The position numbers were made by a program, and so were the translations under genes. The notes under the pieces were generated by a model. That model ran no database searches. It was not told the DNA's origin and worked only from the letters and a program-made list of their open reading frames with translations. Positions 47,596 through 56,173 of a stretch of DNA of 64,000 nt are shown piece by piece. This stretch comes from Candidatus Nitrosomarinus catalina (lineage in GTDB: Archaea; Thermoproteota; Nitrososphaeria; Nitrososphaerales; Nitrosopumilaceae), in contig NZ_CP021324.1 of the NCBI RefSeq assembly GCF_002156965.1, positions 468,988-532,987 on the forward strand, in the 5' to 3' direction. How positions within the stretch are numbered: position 1 is the stretch's first letter; each line of letters starts with the position of its first letter.

Positions 47596-49032
47596 TTAGC
47601 TTAGAAGACAATATGCGTAAGACGGGGTCATCGATGGGTACATGATATTTTCTATGTCATTAGTATGTGGTAATCCTATGGAGTGACCCAATTCATGAGT
47701 CATAATTGTTTCAACACTTTTGACATCATATAATTGAAAACTACCATCACAATTGTAGTCTCCTAATGCTACTTCCACTACTCCTTTGCCTAAATGAGCA
47801 TGTCCTAATACCCCTTCTCCAATATCTCTAACCACCCATGTTACCCAGACATTTGCATCTGCCTTTGAAGGGGTTATTTCAAAAATAATTTTTGCATCTT
47901 GATTATTTGTCTTTAGTTCTACTTTTTCCCAAAACTCAAAACTATTTTTTAATGTACTAGTATGATCCAGTGGCAAACCTTGAGGTTGTTCGTTGATGTA
48001 AATTTTGTACTTTATGAAATATGTTTCATCAATAATTTCGTATGTTGGGCTAGGAAAATCATTCGATGATTGTGATACCTCTTTTTCAAAATTCCATTTT
48101 TCTACATCTCTAAGAAATTTTTTAATTACATCCTGGCTTGGATTTGGATATTCTATATATCTGACTTCTGAACCTTTATTTTTTAAAATTTTTTGTAAAT
48201 ATCTGTCAAACAAGTATTCCTCGTATTCAATTTCTTCTATGGTCTTTTGTAAGTCTATTTTGATAAAATTATTTTCTATTAACCAATTCATGTTTTTATG
48301 AAATTCTTTATCTGGAATTTCATTTTGACTCCATTGACTAAAGTTATTTCTAACAAATGAAATCATTTTTAATTCATTAGTATTTTCAAATTTTGTACTT
48401 TCTGGAATTATAATAATTTCTTTTTTTATCATATATTGCATACTATCAGTAAATTTTTTGTCTGAGATATCTCCTATAGACCACCAATTTGCAATATGTT
48501 TTACCCATTCTGGTATTTTTCCTATTGTTTGTTTCATGGTATTTGTTGGTTTTTCAGTAGGGGTGTATGGGTATTTTTTTAATGTTTTTTCAATAATGTC
48601 TTTATAATTTTGAATTACTGTATTGTTTGGATTCATTTCATCTGCCTTTTCTAAATATTTCAATGATTCAGAATATTCTCCAAGATTTCCAAAACCTACT
48701 CCGGTTCCTAGTAGAGCTTTGACATTTTCAGGATCATTTTCTAACACTTTGTAAAATTGTTTTAATGATTTTGCATGTTGTTCCATGTTGCTATACCCTA
48801 CACCTTTCATGTTTAATGTTGAAATATTATTTGGACTTGATTCTAAAATTTGATCATAAATGATATTTGCTTCATTATAATTTCCATTTTGAAAAAGTTC
48901 AGTTGCTTCATTAAATAATATTTTTAATTGCTCTCTTGTCTGTTCTTGAGCAAATACTGTATTCTCTTCATTATGTGAAACTAATGCTATCATTATTGAA
49001 CAAAAAAATAATATTTTTACAATATTTTTCAT
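47596..49032 (-). CDS. Exported TPR-matrixin-type metalloprotease
   Basis: The 478-residue protein has a signal peptide (1-28), three or so TPRs (30-155, with NMKGVGYSNMEQHAKSLKQF), then two WVKHIANWWSIGDISDKKF-like repeats that are common in thaumarchaeal exported proteins. The C-terminal zinc site is HELGHSIGLPH (446-456) with a Met-turn (IMYPSM). This is a metzincin signature. The protein is probably outside the membrane. Substrate is unknown. Confidence 0.85.
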   Translation of the reverse strand: MKNIVKILFFCSIMIALVSHNEENTVFAQEQTREQLKILFNEATELFQNGNYNEANIIYDQILESSPNNISTLNMKGVGYSNMEQHAKSLKQFYKVLENDPENVKALLGTGVGFGNLGEYSESLKYLEKADEMNPNNTVIQNYKDIIEKTLKKYPYTPTEKPTNTMKQTIGKIPEWVKHIANWWSIGDISDKKFTDSMQYMIKKEIIIIPESTKFENTNELKMISFVRNNFSQWSQNEIPDKEFHKNMNWLIENNFIKIDLQKTIEEIEYEEYLFDRYLQKILKNKGSEVRYIEYPNPSQDVIKKFLRDVEKWNFEKEVSQSSNDFPSPTYEIIDETYFIKYKIYINEQPQGLPLDHTSTLKNSFEFWEKVELKTNNQDAKIIFEITPSKADANVWVTWVVRDIGEGVLGHAHLGKGVVEVALGDYNCDGSFQLYDVKSVETIMTHELGHSIGLPHTNDIENIMYPSMTPSYAYCLLS

Positions 49033-49142
49033 GATCTTTAGTTTTTTTTGTTTATTTCTATACTTTGTTATTTTTGCCTATGTTGATTCTATTCTTTTTC
49101 AAATCTATCAAAATCTTTAATTCATTCCTAGTCTGTTCTTTT

Positions 49143-49529
49143 ATGTTGACTGAAGTTAAAATTAGTAATAATTTGTACGATATGAAGCAAAAAATTGATC
49201 AAATTGAACGGGAGTTAAATGACATTGTTGACTCTCCAGAACACCTGCCTGAATTAATTGACTCCTCAAACCTATTACGTAAAAATGAATTTCTTGTTTC
49301 TACTGATCAAAAAAAGACAGAACTCTTGTCTGTATACTCGGCATATTCAAAATCTATGGAATTATTGTTGACTTCATTATTTGAAATTCAAAATGAATTG
49401 AAAACTGTCTTAAAAGAACAATCTTCTTTGATTTTATCATCCAAACCTAAATCCAAACCTAAATCCAAACCTAAATCCAAACCTAAATCCAAACCTAAAT
49501 CCAAACCTAAATCCAAACCTCGAAAATAG
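49143..49529 (+). CDS. Coiled-coil protein with SKPK-repeat tail
   Basis: The ATG at 49143 opens a 128-residue protein with a helical coiled-coil part (MKQKIDQIERELNDIVDSPE, KSMELLLTSLFEIQNELKTV) and a tail of seven SKPK-like units. The tail is coded by perfect 12-bp repeats. Upstream in-frame codons (from 49065) are very hydrophobic and are probably the neighbour promoter region. The basic tail may bind nucleic acid or polyanions. It converges on birA with 1 nt spacing. Confidence 0.6.
   Translation: MLTEVKISNNLYDMKQKIDQIERELNDIVDSPEHLPELIDSSNLLRKNEFLVSTDQKKTELLSVYSAYSKSMELLLTSLFEIQNELKTVLKEQSSLILSSKPKSKPKSKPKSKPKSKPKSKPKSKPRK
49440..49523 (+). repeat. 12-bp tandem repeats inside a coding region
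   Basis: Six perfect copies of TCCAAACCTAAA and a seventh variant copy (ending TCGA) follow in frame. Each unit encodes SKPK. The identical DNA suggests recent expansion by slippage. Copy-number change keeps the frame, so only tail length would vary. Confidence 0.9.
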
Positions 49530-49530
49530 A

Positions 49531-50538
49531 TTATTTTGTTAAATGGATGATATCTCCTGCAAAAATTTTACTAGTTTTTTCTTCATCTTTAACTACTAAT
49601 CCTCCATCATCATCTATTTTGATTGCATCTCCTTTCACTTTTCCTTGATGTGTCTCTACTTCTATTTTCTTTCCAATTGTTGATGATCTTTCGGTCCATT
49701 TTAAAATAATTTTTTTGCGTTGATTGTTGTTTAATTGTTCGTAAATTTTTTCTAATTCTAATAAGAATGATTGAATCAATTGTATTGGTTTAATTTTATT
49801 TTTTTGTTCACTCAAGCTTGAAACTCCGTAGAAATTTGGTGTATTTTTTAATACTTTTTCTATTTCTTTACTATTTACTTCAAAATTTATTCCAACTCCT
49901 AAAACTAAATTTTCTATTTTGTTTGACTCTAATGATGCATCTACTAACATTCCTGCAAGTTTTTTTCCTTTGATAGTTAGGTCATTTGGCCATTTTAATT
50001 CCGTTGTAATTTTACATGTTTTTTCAATAGCGTTTGATAATGCTAATGATGATGCAATTGGAAATAATGTGATATTTGAAATATCAAATTTTGGATGTAA
50101 GATTATAGAAAACCAGATGCCGCCTTTTGGTGAAATCCATTTTCTACCCGACCTTCCTTTTCCTCCTGTTTGTTTTTCTGCAATAATTATTATCCCTTCT
50201 TTGTTTGATTCATTGGCAATTTTTAGCGCTTCAGTTTGTGTCGAGTCAACGGAATCGTAATAGTATGCCTGCTGACCTAGTAATTTTGTATCTAATTCAT
50301 TTGTAATTTCCCATGGTAATAGCAAATCTGATTTCTTAGTTAGTTTGTATCCTTCTTTTTGTTTTGATTCAACTGTGTATCCTAATGCTTGAATTTTTTT
50401 AATATGCTTCCATACTGCCACCCTGCTAATATGTAGTACATCACTTAGGTCTTGACCTGAGAGATATTCTGTATTGTGCTCTTTTAAAAATTTTAAAACT
50501 CTTAGTAATCCTGTATCTTCAAATGAATTGTAAATCAT
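49531..50538 (-). CDS. birA: Biotin-[acetyl-CoA carboxylase] ligase with N-terminal HTH
   Basis: The 335-residue protein has a winged-helix N-terminus (about 12-70, SGQDLSDVLHISRVAVWKHI), a catalytic domain with the biotin loop GGKGRSGRKWISPKGG and KWPNDLTIKGKKLAGMLVDA, and a C-terminal SH3-like part. It attaches biotin to the acetyl/propionyl-CoA carboxylase of the HP/HB cycle, and may repress biotin genes. The HTH is typical of BirA of the bifunctional type. Confidence 0.93.
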   Translation of the reverse strand: MIYNSFEDTGLLRVLKFLKEHNTEYLSGQDLSDVLHISRVAVWKHIKKIQALGYTVESKQKEGYKLTKKSDLLLPWEITNELDTKLLGQQAYYYDSVDSTQTEALKIANESNKEGIIIIAEKQTGGKGRSGRKWISPKGGIWFSIILHPKFDISNITLFPIASSLALSNAIEKTCKITTELKWPNDLTIKGKKLAGMLVDASLESNKIENLVLGVGINFEVNSKEIEKVLKNTPNFYGVSSLSEQKNKIKPIQLIQSFLLELEKIYEQLNNNQRKKIILKWTERSSTIGKKIEVETHQGKVKGDAIKIDDDGGLVVKDEEKTSKIFAGDIIHLTK

Positions 50539-50574
50539 TTTTCATTTTTTTGTAATTTTGTAATGAAATACAGT

Positions 50575-51072
50575 TTAGAATCCAATGTCAAAATCAAATC
50601 CTCCATCATCCATACCTCCATCATCCATACTTTCTGCTGGCATGTTTTCTGGTCCGACAAAATTTGACATTCCTATTCCCATCATACTAAACATCATTGA
50701 AAACATCATCATATCCATTACTCCAAAAAACATCATAGTTGGTAAAAATGACTTATTTTCTTCCATTTTTTGTTGTAGTTTCTGTTTGTCTCCACTTTCG
50801 TAAATTGATTGCATTTCTTTCCATTTGTTTTGTATCTCTACAATCTTTTTATCTAATTCGTCTGATCCCTTATCTGTAATTTTTAATTCAATTTTTTTAC
50901 CAAACCAACCTTTTTTTTCTTCAACTTTTATGAAGCCACTATTCTCTAATTGTTCTAATATTGAATTCAATTCTTCTGGATTGATTCTTGTTTCATTTTG
51001 AATATTTGAAAATTTCTTTTTACCTCTTCTAATTGATCCTAATACGATGACGTCTTTGGGTTCTGTATCCAT
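50575..51072 (-). CDS. Winged-helix protein with Met-rich and Asp/Gly-rich tail
   Basis: Residues 1-75 look like a winged-helix domain (DVIVLGSIRRGKKKFSNIQN, LEQLENSGFIKVEEKKGWFG). A helical linker (76-110) follows, then a Met-rich hydrophobic patch (about 113-133, FFGVMDMMMFSMMFSMMGIG), and a tail DDGGMDDGGFDFDIGF. The Met patch could be a membrane anchor or contact surface. No exact family is recognised. Confidence 0.6.
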   Translation of the reverse strand: MDTEPKDVIVLGSIRRGKKKFSNIQNETRINPEELNSILEQLENSGFIKVEEKKGWFGKKIELKITDKGSDELDKKIVEIQNKWKEMQSIYESGDKQKLQQKMEENKSFLPTMMFFGVMDMMMFSMMFSMMGIGMSNFVGPENMPAESMDDGGMDDGGFDFDIGF

Positions 51073-51116
51073 AAATTATCTATATTTTTTATAATTAAAA
51101 TACTCTCTGATTTGAA

Positions 51117-52025
51117 TTAGATCTTATTTTTTTCTTTTAATTCTGATACTACTTGTGTGATTCCATCTTTATAATTTGAATATTTGAATTTGTAAATATT
51201 GGAAATTTTTTTATTTGATACTTTCATTGACGTTGTTAATAATTTTATTAAATCTCCGCCTAATACCGCTTTAGCCAAAAATGCTGGAACGCTTCCAGGA
51301 TGTTTTGCACCAATTTGGTCTGCTGTAAAATTTGAAAATTCTTTGAATGTCACTGGTTCAGAATCTGCAATTATGAATGATTCTCCAAATGCTTTTTCTT
51401 CTAAAACTGAAATCATACTGCCTACTGCATCATCTACATGAACAAACCCTTTGAAATAATCTCCTCCTCCAGGCATTCTAAAAGTATTTTTTTTCAATCT
51501 CTTGATTAACATTTCATAAAACCACCCATCTGAACCATACACGTCTCCGAAATGCACAACTGCAAAATCTATTTTATTTTTTAATGAATTCTCTTTTAGA
51601 TATTTTTCTGCATCTAATCTGATTTTAACAAAATTTGTATTTGGGTTATATTTTTGATTTTCATCGATTACTTTCTCTCCTGTTTCACCATATACTCCTA
51701 ATCCTGAAATGTATATTATCGAATTTGTTATATTTTTAATTTCCTCAAATAATTTTTTTGTTCCGTCTAAATTGACTTTTTCTAGTATTTTTTTATTTTT
51801 TTCTAAAGGTGTATGTGATGCTAGGTGAAATACACAATTAAATTTCAAATCCTTGAAATCTATTTTTTTATCCGTTAGATCACCATATATGATATTTGAT
51901 TTTGGATTGCCTTCTTTTCCTTTTCGAACTAAACTGGTAACTTTGTATCCTTTTTTGATTAATTCATCTACTAATCTTGAACCAATGAATCCTGTTGCTC
52001 CTGTAACTAATACCGATTTTGTCAT
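51117..52025 (-). CDS. NAD-dependent epimerase/dehydratase (extended SDR)
   Basis: The 302-residue protein has the extended-SDR cofactor loop VTGATGFIGSRLV, a VFHLASHTPLEKN segment, and ISGLGVYGETGEKV. The YxxxK motif is not in the classical form in this stretch (FVKIRLDAEKYL), so the catalytic Tyr should be checked. It resembles nucleotide-sugar epimerases. Substrate is unknown. Confidence 0.75.
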   Translation of the reverse strand: MTKSVLVTGATGFIGSRLVDELIKKGYKVTSLVRKGKEGNPKSNIIYGDLTDKKIDFKDLKFNCVFHLASHTPLEKNKKILEKVNLDGTKKLFEEIKNITNSIIYISGLGVYGETGEKVIDENQKYNPNTNFVKIRLDAEKYLKENSLKNKIDFAVVHFGDVYGSDGWFYEMLIKRLKKNTFRMPGGGDYFKGFVHVDDAVGSMISVLEEKAFGESFIIADSEPVTFKEFSNFTADQIGAKHPGSVPAFLAKAVLGGDLIKLLTTSMKVSNKKISNIYKFKYSNYKDGITQVVSELKEKNKI

Positions 52026-52120
52026 ATGACAACTCTAACTTTTTGCCTTTTATTGTATTTGTTTTTCTTCAACTAGTGCCATAATTTAAAAATTATATGC
52101 TCTATAATTGATTGCACATC

Positions 52121-52534
52121 ATGAACCAAGATTCTTTTTCTGACCAACAAATTATGGATATTTTATCATTAAGAACTGTTGCTGTAATTGGAATGTCTAA
52201 ACATTCGTCAAAGGCTGCACACTATGTTCCAAAATATCTATTTGATAATGGATATGAAATAACTCCTGTAAATCCTAATGCTGAAAAAATTTTGGATATT
52301 TCTTGCTATGACTCTGTTTCTGAAATAGAAGGATCTGTTGACATCATTGATGTATTTCGACCCTCTGAACAAATTTCAACTATTATTGAGGAATGTATAG
52401 AAAAAAAGCCTAAAGTGATTTGGCTTCAAGAGGGCATTCATGACTTTGAATCTGAGGAATTAGCTCGAAAAGCTGGAATACTTGTTGTTTTTAACAGATG
52501 TATGTTAGCTGAACACCGGAGATTGAATTTATGA
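52121..52534 (+). CDS. CoA-binding domain protein
   Basis: The protein is a Rossmann-like CoA-binding domain of about 137 residues, with VAVIGMSKHSSKAAHYVPKY, YEITPVNPNAEKILDI and a late VIWLQEGIHDF. It is like the N-terminal part of succinyl-CoA synthetase alpha but stands alone. ATG 52121 fits a TATA-like element about 28 nt upstream, better than the in-frame TTG at 52112. It overlaps the next gene by 4 bp. Confidence 0.85.
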   Translation: MNQDSFSDQQIMDILSLRTVAVIGMSKHSSKAAHYVPKYLFDNGYEITPVNPNAEKILDISCYDSVSEIEGSVDIIDVFRPSEQISTIIEECIEKKPKVIWLQEGIHDFESEELARKAGILVVFNRCMLAEHRRLNL

Positions 52535-52899
52535 CTACTTTTGATAATTTTCAACATGATTTGACTGAATTAGTTAAAAAATATGAAAAAGAACTTGGAC
52601 TAAAAATTGAAGAAGATCTTGAATATGATATAATCAAAATTTTTGGTCCAAAAATTACTTCTTTGGCAAGGGCACAAAACGGTCTTAATGATGTAACTGA
52701 ATTAGCACATGCTACTGCTGAACATCATCCTTACTGGAATTTATTATCCAATTGTTCAGAAATTGGTCATACTGTTTTGGATAATTGGAAAAAATCCTTA
52801 TCTTCAGATGATGTCGCTGACATTGAATGGGCTTTAAAAGAGATTAATCAAACACTTGAAAAAATTAAAAAAAATAAAATCATGCCTCATGAACATTGA
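52531..52899 (+). CDS. Hypothetical helical protein, 122 residues
   Basis: The soluble protein is all-helical (FDNFQHDLTELVKKYEKEL, VTELAHATAEHHPYWNLL) and has a His-rich middle and C-terminus (PHEH). Its start overlaps the stop of the CoA-binding gene by 4 bp, so they act together in some way. No family is recognised. Confidence 0.6.
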   Translation: MTTFDNFQHDLTELVKKYEKELGLKIEEDLEYDIIKIFGPKITSLARAQNGLNDVTELAHATAEHHPYWNLLSNCSEIGHTVLDNWKKSLSSDDVADIEWALKEINQTLEKIKKNKIMPHEH

Positions 52900-52997
52900 T
52901 TTATTTTAATCTCAGTTTACTAATTTTTTCTTCATGTTCTGGTAATCCCTGACAATGATGGTTTCCTTAATAAATAACCTCTTTCTGAGATTCTGTG

Positions 52998-53585
52998 ATG
53001 AGTTCCGATAATGAGGATAAATCCGATCGATTTGGTACTGTTAAAGTAGGATTTGGAGCTGGTTTGGTCGCAGGTTGCGCACTATTTTCTTCATTTCTCT
53101 CAATTGATCAACAACTAAACATTCCACATGGTACCTTTTACAAAACAATAGGTATTCCTATGGGCGTTGAAGGTTTTGGAGCTGTTCTTATTGGTTTGAT
53201 GATGCACATTACAGTTGCAGCATTAATTGGAATTGCTTACAACTTGTCAGCATCTTATTGGAGAACATTTAGAATTATTACAATTCCAAAGGGAATTTTA
53301 ACTGGTGCAGTTACAGGAGCAATTGTATTTAGTTTAGCGTTCTTACCACTGCATACGTTGGTAATGATGCCTCTTCTTGAAAATGCACTTGAATCTAGTG
53401 ACACATTAATCAACATATTGCCTAAAGAAAAAGAAGCATTGTTGACATTGATACAAGGTAATGACTTTGTATTGTGGTATTCTGCATTCTTGCATGTACT
53501 ATTTGGTGCAGTTTTAGGACTAATGTCTGGATTCATACTCCATGATAGATACAGAAATGTAACTAGAATTCGTTCATTCTGGTAA
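52998..53585 (+). CDS. Membrane protein, four or five helices
   Basis: The 195-residue protein has hydrophobic segments near residues 17-36, 56-78, 92-115 and 155-178. A TIGIPMGVEGFGAVLIGLMM loop lies between the first two. No transporter signature is recognised. ATG 52998 is preferred over GTG 52995, since both are equally spaced after the upstream A/T-rich element. Confidence 0.65.
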   Translation: MSSDNEDKSDRFGTVKVGFGAGLVAGCALFSSFLSIDQQLNIPHGTFYKTIGIPMGVEGFGAVLIGLMMHITVAALIGIAYNLSASYWRTFRIITIPKGILTGAVTGAIVFSLAFLPLHTLVMMPLLENALESSDTLINILPKEKEALLTLIQGNDFVLWYSAFLHVLFGAVLGLMSGFILHDRYRNVTRIRSFW

Positions 53586-53657
53586 CCTTTTCAAAAATAT
53601 TTTATTTGCTTTTCTTTTTCAAATGTTTAAAATAACTGATACATTCTATTTTTTACA

Positions 53658-53840
53658 ATGAGTTCTATTGAATCTAAAATTGAGAAATCTGAAATTTCTA
53701 CTGCTGAATTAATTGGACATTTTAGAGAAAAATGCAAAACTTGTGGACATCATAGAATTATGCATAATGAATTTGGTCAATGTGAAGGCGTAATGAATAA
53801 ACCTTGTACCTCTGGTTGCGATAAATTTAATGCAGAATAA
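53658..53840 (+). CDS. Small Cys-rich zinc-binding protein, 60 residues
   Basis: The protein has four or five Cys and two or three His in the pattern KCKTCGHHRIMHNEFGQCEG, then PCTSGCDKFN. This can hold one zinc ion in a treble-clef or knuckle form. An acidic helix forms the N-terminus. No family is recognised. Confidence 0.65.
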   Translation: MSSIESKIEKSEISTAELIGHFREKCKTCGHHRIMHNEFGQCEGVMNKPCTSGCDKFNAE

Positions 53841-53883
53841 TGTCCGTTTTTGACTAATCTTTAATATCATTAAATTGTACATT

Positions 53884-54540
53884 ATGTTGATGAGGGATTT
53901 CCACCCTGATGATGATTTTGCTTCTCCTGAAGAATATTCTCCTGAAAGCTCTCCTGATGACTTTGATCCAGGCCTTCCGAATCAATTATTGGATTTTGTC
54001 TTACGTTCTGAACCTGCTGAAGTAGTTGATACTGATTTATTTGCAGTTATGAAAAAGAGACGTTCAACTAGAAAATTTTCTGATAAACCTGTTGAAACAG
54101 TAAAGATTGATAAAATTATTGCAGCAGCTGACACTGCACCAACGGCTGGTAATTTTCAAGGGTTTGAAATATTCTATGTTAAAAGCCCTGAGAAAAAAAG
54201 ACTGTTAGTTGATGCATGTAATTTTCAGTCCTGTGTTGATGCACCCATAGTGTTAGTTTTTTGTAAAAATCCTTCCAGGGTCAAATTTAATTTTCCCCCA
54301 TACGTACTTCGAAAGTTTGCAATTCAAGATGCAACTCTTGCAGCTGGTTATTCCCAACTTGCAGCACAAGCATTGGGATTAAGTTCTATTTGGATTGGAA
54401 TGTTTGATGAACAAAAAGTAATGGATATTCTTCAAACTGATTTGGTTCCTTCATCATTACTGTGTATTGGATATCCAAAACAAAGTAAATTCCCTAAACC
54501 TAGACGTAATCTTAAAGATCTAGTAAATGTAGTTTGGTAG
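53884..54540 (+). CDS. Nitroreductase family FMN protein
   Basis: The protein has the FMN-binding start MKKRRSTRKFSDKPVE, then AADTAPTAGNFQGFEIFYV and a late AQALGLSSIWIGMF. These are nitroreductase marks. An acidic N-terminal extension of about 55 residues (DFHPDDDFASPEEYSPESSP) is unusual. ATG 53884 fits a TATA-like element about 25 nt upstream. Substrate is unknown. Confidence 0.82.
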   Translation: MLMRDFHPDDDFASPEEYSPESSPDDFDPGLPNQLLDFVLRSEPAEVVDTDLFAVMKKRRSTRKFSDKPVETVKIDKIIAAADTAPTAGNFQGFEIFYVKSPEKKRLLVDACNFQSCVDAPIVLVFCKNPSRVKFNFPPYVLRKFAIQDATLAAGYSQLAAQALGLSSIWIGMFDEQKVMDILQTDLVPSSLLCIGYPKQSKFPKPRRNLKDLVNVVW

Positions 54541-54591
54541 CTTAACCTAAAATCCTCCATCTTTAAATATTCATCAATATTGCAGTATTTT

Positions 54592-54825
54592 ATGACTGAC
54601 GCATATGTTATGTTAAATTGTGAATTAGGAGCAGAAGAAAAAATCATTGAACAGTTAAAGGAATTAGAACAAGTAGTTGATGTTTTTGAAACAATAGGTA
54701 CACATGATATGATGGTAAAGTTACAAGGTGAAAATTTTGAAAAAATTCGAGAAATTGTATCGTGGAATATTCAAAAATTAGATAAGGTTCGTTCTACTGC
54801 AACTTTAATCAAAAAAGAAAATTAA
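54592..54825 (+). CDS. Stand-alone Lrp/AsnC ligand-binding (RAM) domain
   Basis: The 77-residue protein is a single RAM domain (MLNCELGAEEKIIEQLKELE, VDVFETIGTHDMMVKLQGEN) with no DNA-binding part. Stand-alone RAM proteins bind amino acids or partner with Lrp proteins. ATG 54592 lies about 28 nt after a TATA-like element. It is common in archaea. Confidence 0.85.
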   Translation: MTDAYVMLNCELGAEEKIIEQLKELEQVVDVFETIGTHDMMVKLQGENFEKIREIVSWNIQKLDKVRSTATLIKKEN

Positions 54826-54870
54826 ATCCAAATTCAGTATGCTTAAGTTTGAACTTAATTATGATTTACT

Positions 54871-55080
54871 ATGGATATCTCTTCAACTAAACTGCCAATT
54901 ATTCTAATAGTGGTTCTTGTAGGCATTTTGGTTTTACAATTTGCTACAAATGATAACTCTAAACCTCTAATTGATCCAGAAACCTGTGAACTGTACATTA
55001 TGGATTCTCAAATCAATACTAAAACATATTTGAATGAATTTAATCAAAAATGTTTGGAATTTAAGAGCTTAAACGATTAG
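54871..55080 (+). CDS. Small membrane-anchored protein, 69 residues
   Basis: One hydrophobic helix (about 8-26, LPIILIVVLVGILVLQFATN) is followed by an outward polar part with two Cys (PETCELYIMDS and NQKCLEFKS). The Cys may form a disulfide. No family is recognised. Confidence 0.55.
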   Translation: MDISSTKLPIILIVVLVGILVLQFATNDNSKPLIDPETCELYIMDSQINTKTYLNEFNQKCLEFKSLND

Positions 55081-55121
55081 TAGCTTTCAATCCTTAATTA
55101 TGATTAATATCATTGGAAATC

Positions 55122-55298
55122 ATGACTGGCGATAAGAATGAAATTGATAATCTTATTGATACCATGATTGAAAGTGGTGATGAATTAGTAAATAATCTGA
55201 AAACTGTTTTGCCTAATTCTTTATCTGAATCGATGATAATGTTTCATGAATCAAATGTTGAAAATTTAAAAAAAATTAAAGAATTTCTTAACGGCTAA
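55122..55298 (+). CDS. Small helical protein, 58 residues
   Basis: The protein is acidic and helical (MTGDKNEIDNLIDTMIESGD, SLSESMIMFHESNVENLKKI). ATG 55122 is preferred over the in-frame TTG at 55113. No motif is recognised. Confidence 0.5.
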   Translation: MTGDKNEIDNLIDTMIESGDELVNNLKTVLPNSLSESMIMFHESNVENLKKIKEFLNG

Positions 55299-55361
55299 AT
55301 TACTTTCCAATTAGTATGATTGCTACCATACTCTTTTTAATGAATATTTGACTTTTTTATT

Positions 55362-55742
55362 GTGATTAGAACTAGAACCATCTCTGTACATGTTGATAAA
55401 ATTGCAGGTGATACATTTGATGCCATTGTTGAATTGTTTCCAAAAATAATTCCTGATGCAAAAATTAATTCCAGTGGATGGTGGTCATTTATTGGACCTT
55501 ACGGAAAATCTAAAGTCAAATTTAATTCCAACAGATCCCTGGGAATTCTTGATCATCAATATGTTGATGAGGAATCAACTTGGAACATTCCAATGCGTAT
55601 AATTCCTAATGGTGATTTCTCTGAATTGGTAATTGTTTTGACAAAACCTCCACAACTAACTGATTTTCAATTCGATGACAGAGTTGAAAGAATCAATGAA
55701 CTTGTCTTTTCTATGAAAACTCTTCTTGAATCTAAATCTTAA
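55362..55742 (+). CDS. Hypothetical beta-rich protein, 126 residues
   Basis: The protein starts at GTG 55362 and alternates strands, with ISVHVDKIAGDTFDAIVELF, SSGWWSFIGPYGKSKVKF and LVIVLTKPPQLTDF. The layout with a long groove suggests a START-like or SRPBCC-type small fold, but no motif is decisive. No family is recognised. Confidence 0.6.
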   Translation: MIRTRTISVHVDKIAGDTFDAIVELFPKIIPDAKINSSGWWSFIGPYGKSKVKFNSNRSLGILDHQYVDEESTWNIPMRIIPNGDFSELVIVLTKPPQLTDFQFDDRVERINELVFSMKTLLESKS

Positions 55743-55821
55743 TTTTTTACTTTATTGTTGTGCTTAAATGTAAATTTTGTAATAGTAATTGAAAGAAATT
55801 GCCACATGAGGAATAAGTTTT

Positions 55822-55846
55822 CAGAGATTAGAAGATTACATCTCTG
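55822..55846. other. Hairpin in a 207-nt gene-free gap
   Basis: CAGAGAT and ATCTCTG pair around an 11-nt loop. The gap from 55743 to 55949 shows no supported gene. Box-like TGATGA and CTGA words nearby do not give a convincing C/D box RNA. It may belong to the promoter of the gene at 55950. Confidence 0.3.
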
Positions 55847-55949
55847 CCAATCAAGATGAGTTGAATCTCTTTCTGTGTTGATGAATTCTGATGGTGAGTT
55901 CTTACAAAACATAATAACATAAATTCTACTTTCTTGATTTAGACGTAGA

Positions 55950-56171
55950 ATGAAATGTAATTATTGTAATGAAATTTTTGATGGCGATGATTCAATTTTG
56001 GTCCATTTTCGTCATTTGGGTAAGAATCATTATGATGTACTGACTGATGTGGATAAAATCATGTATGATACTCGAAAAAAAATGATTGAATCAAAACAAG
56101 AATATGATTCTCAAAAACAAAATGACGGTGATTCTGATTTGGTTTTTAATTCTCGTTATTCTAAAGATTAG
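55950..56171 (+). CDS. Small zinc-finger protein, 73 residues
   Basis: The protein has CNYCNEIFDGDDSILVHFRH, then HLGKNHYDVLTD, a Cys-x2-Cys and His-His pattern typical of a C2H2-like finger. The rest is charged and helical. It converges on the membrane protein gene at 56174. It joins the other small finger proteins of the window. Confidence 0.65.
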   Translation: MKCNYCNEIFDGDDSILVHFRHLGKNHYDVLTDVDKIMYDTRKKMIESKQEYDSQKQNDGDSDLVFNSRYSKD

Positions 56172-56173
56172 AT

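Noticed and set aside
49065-49142. N-terminal extension of the SKPK-repeat protein
   Set aside because: The extra 26 residues are an unlikely Phe/Leu-rich run that overlaps the promoter region of the protease gene. ATG 49143 fits better.
55743-55949. C/D box RNA in the gene-free gap
   Set aside because: TGATGA and CTGA words occur, but spacing between them does not give two proper guide segments.
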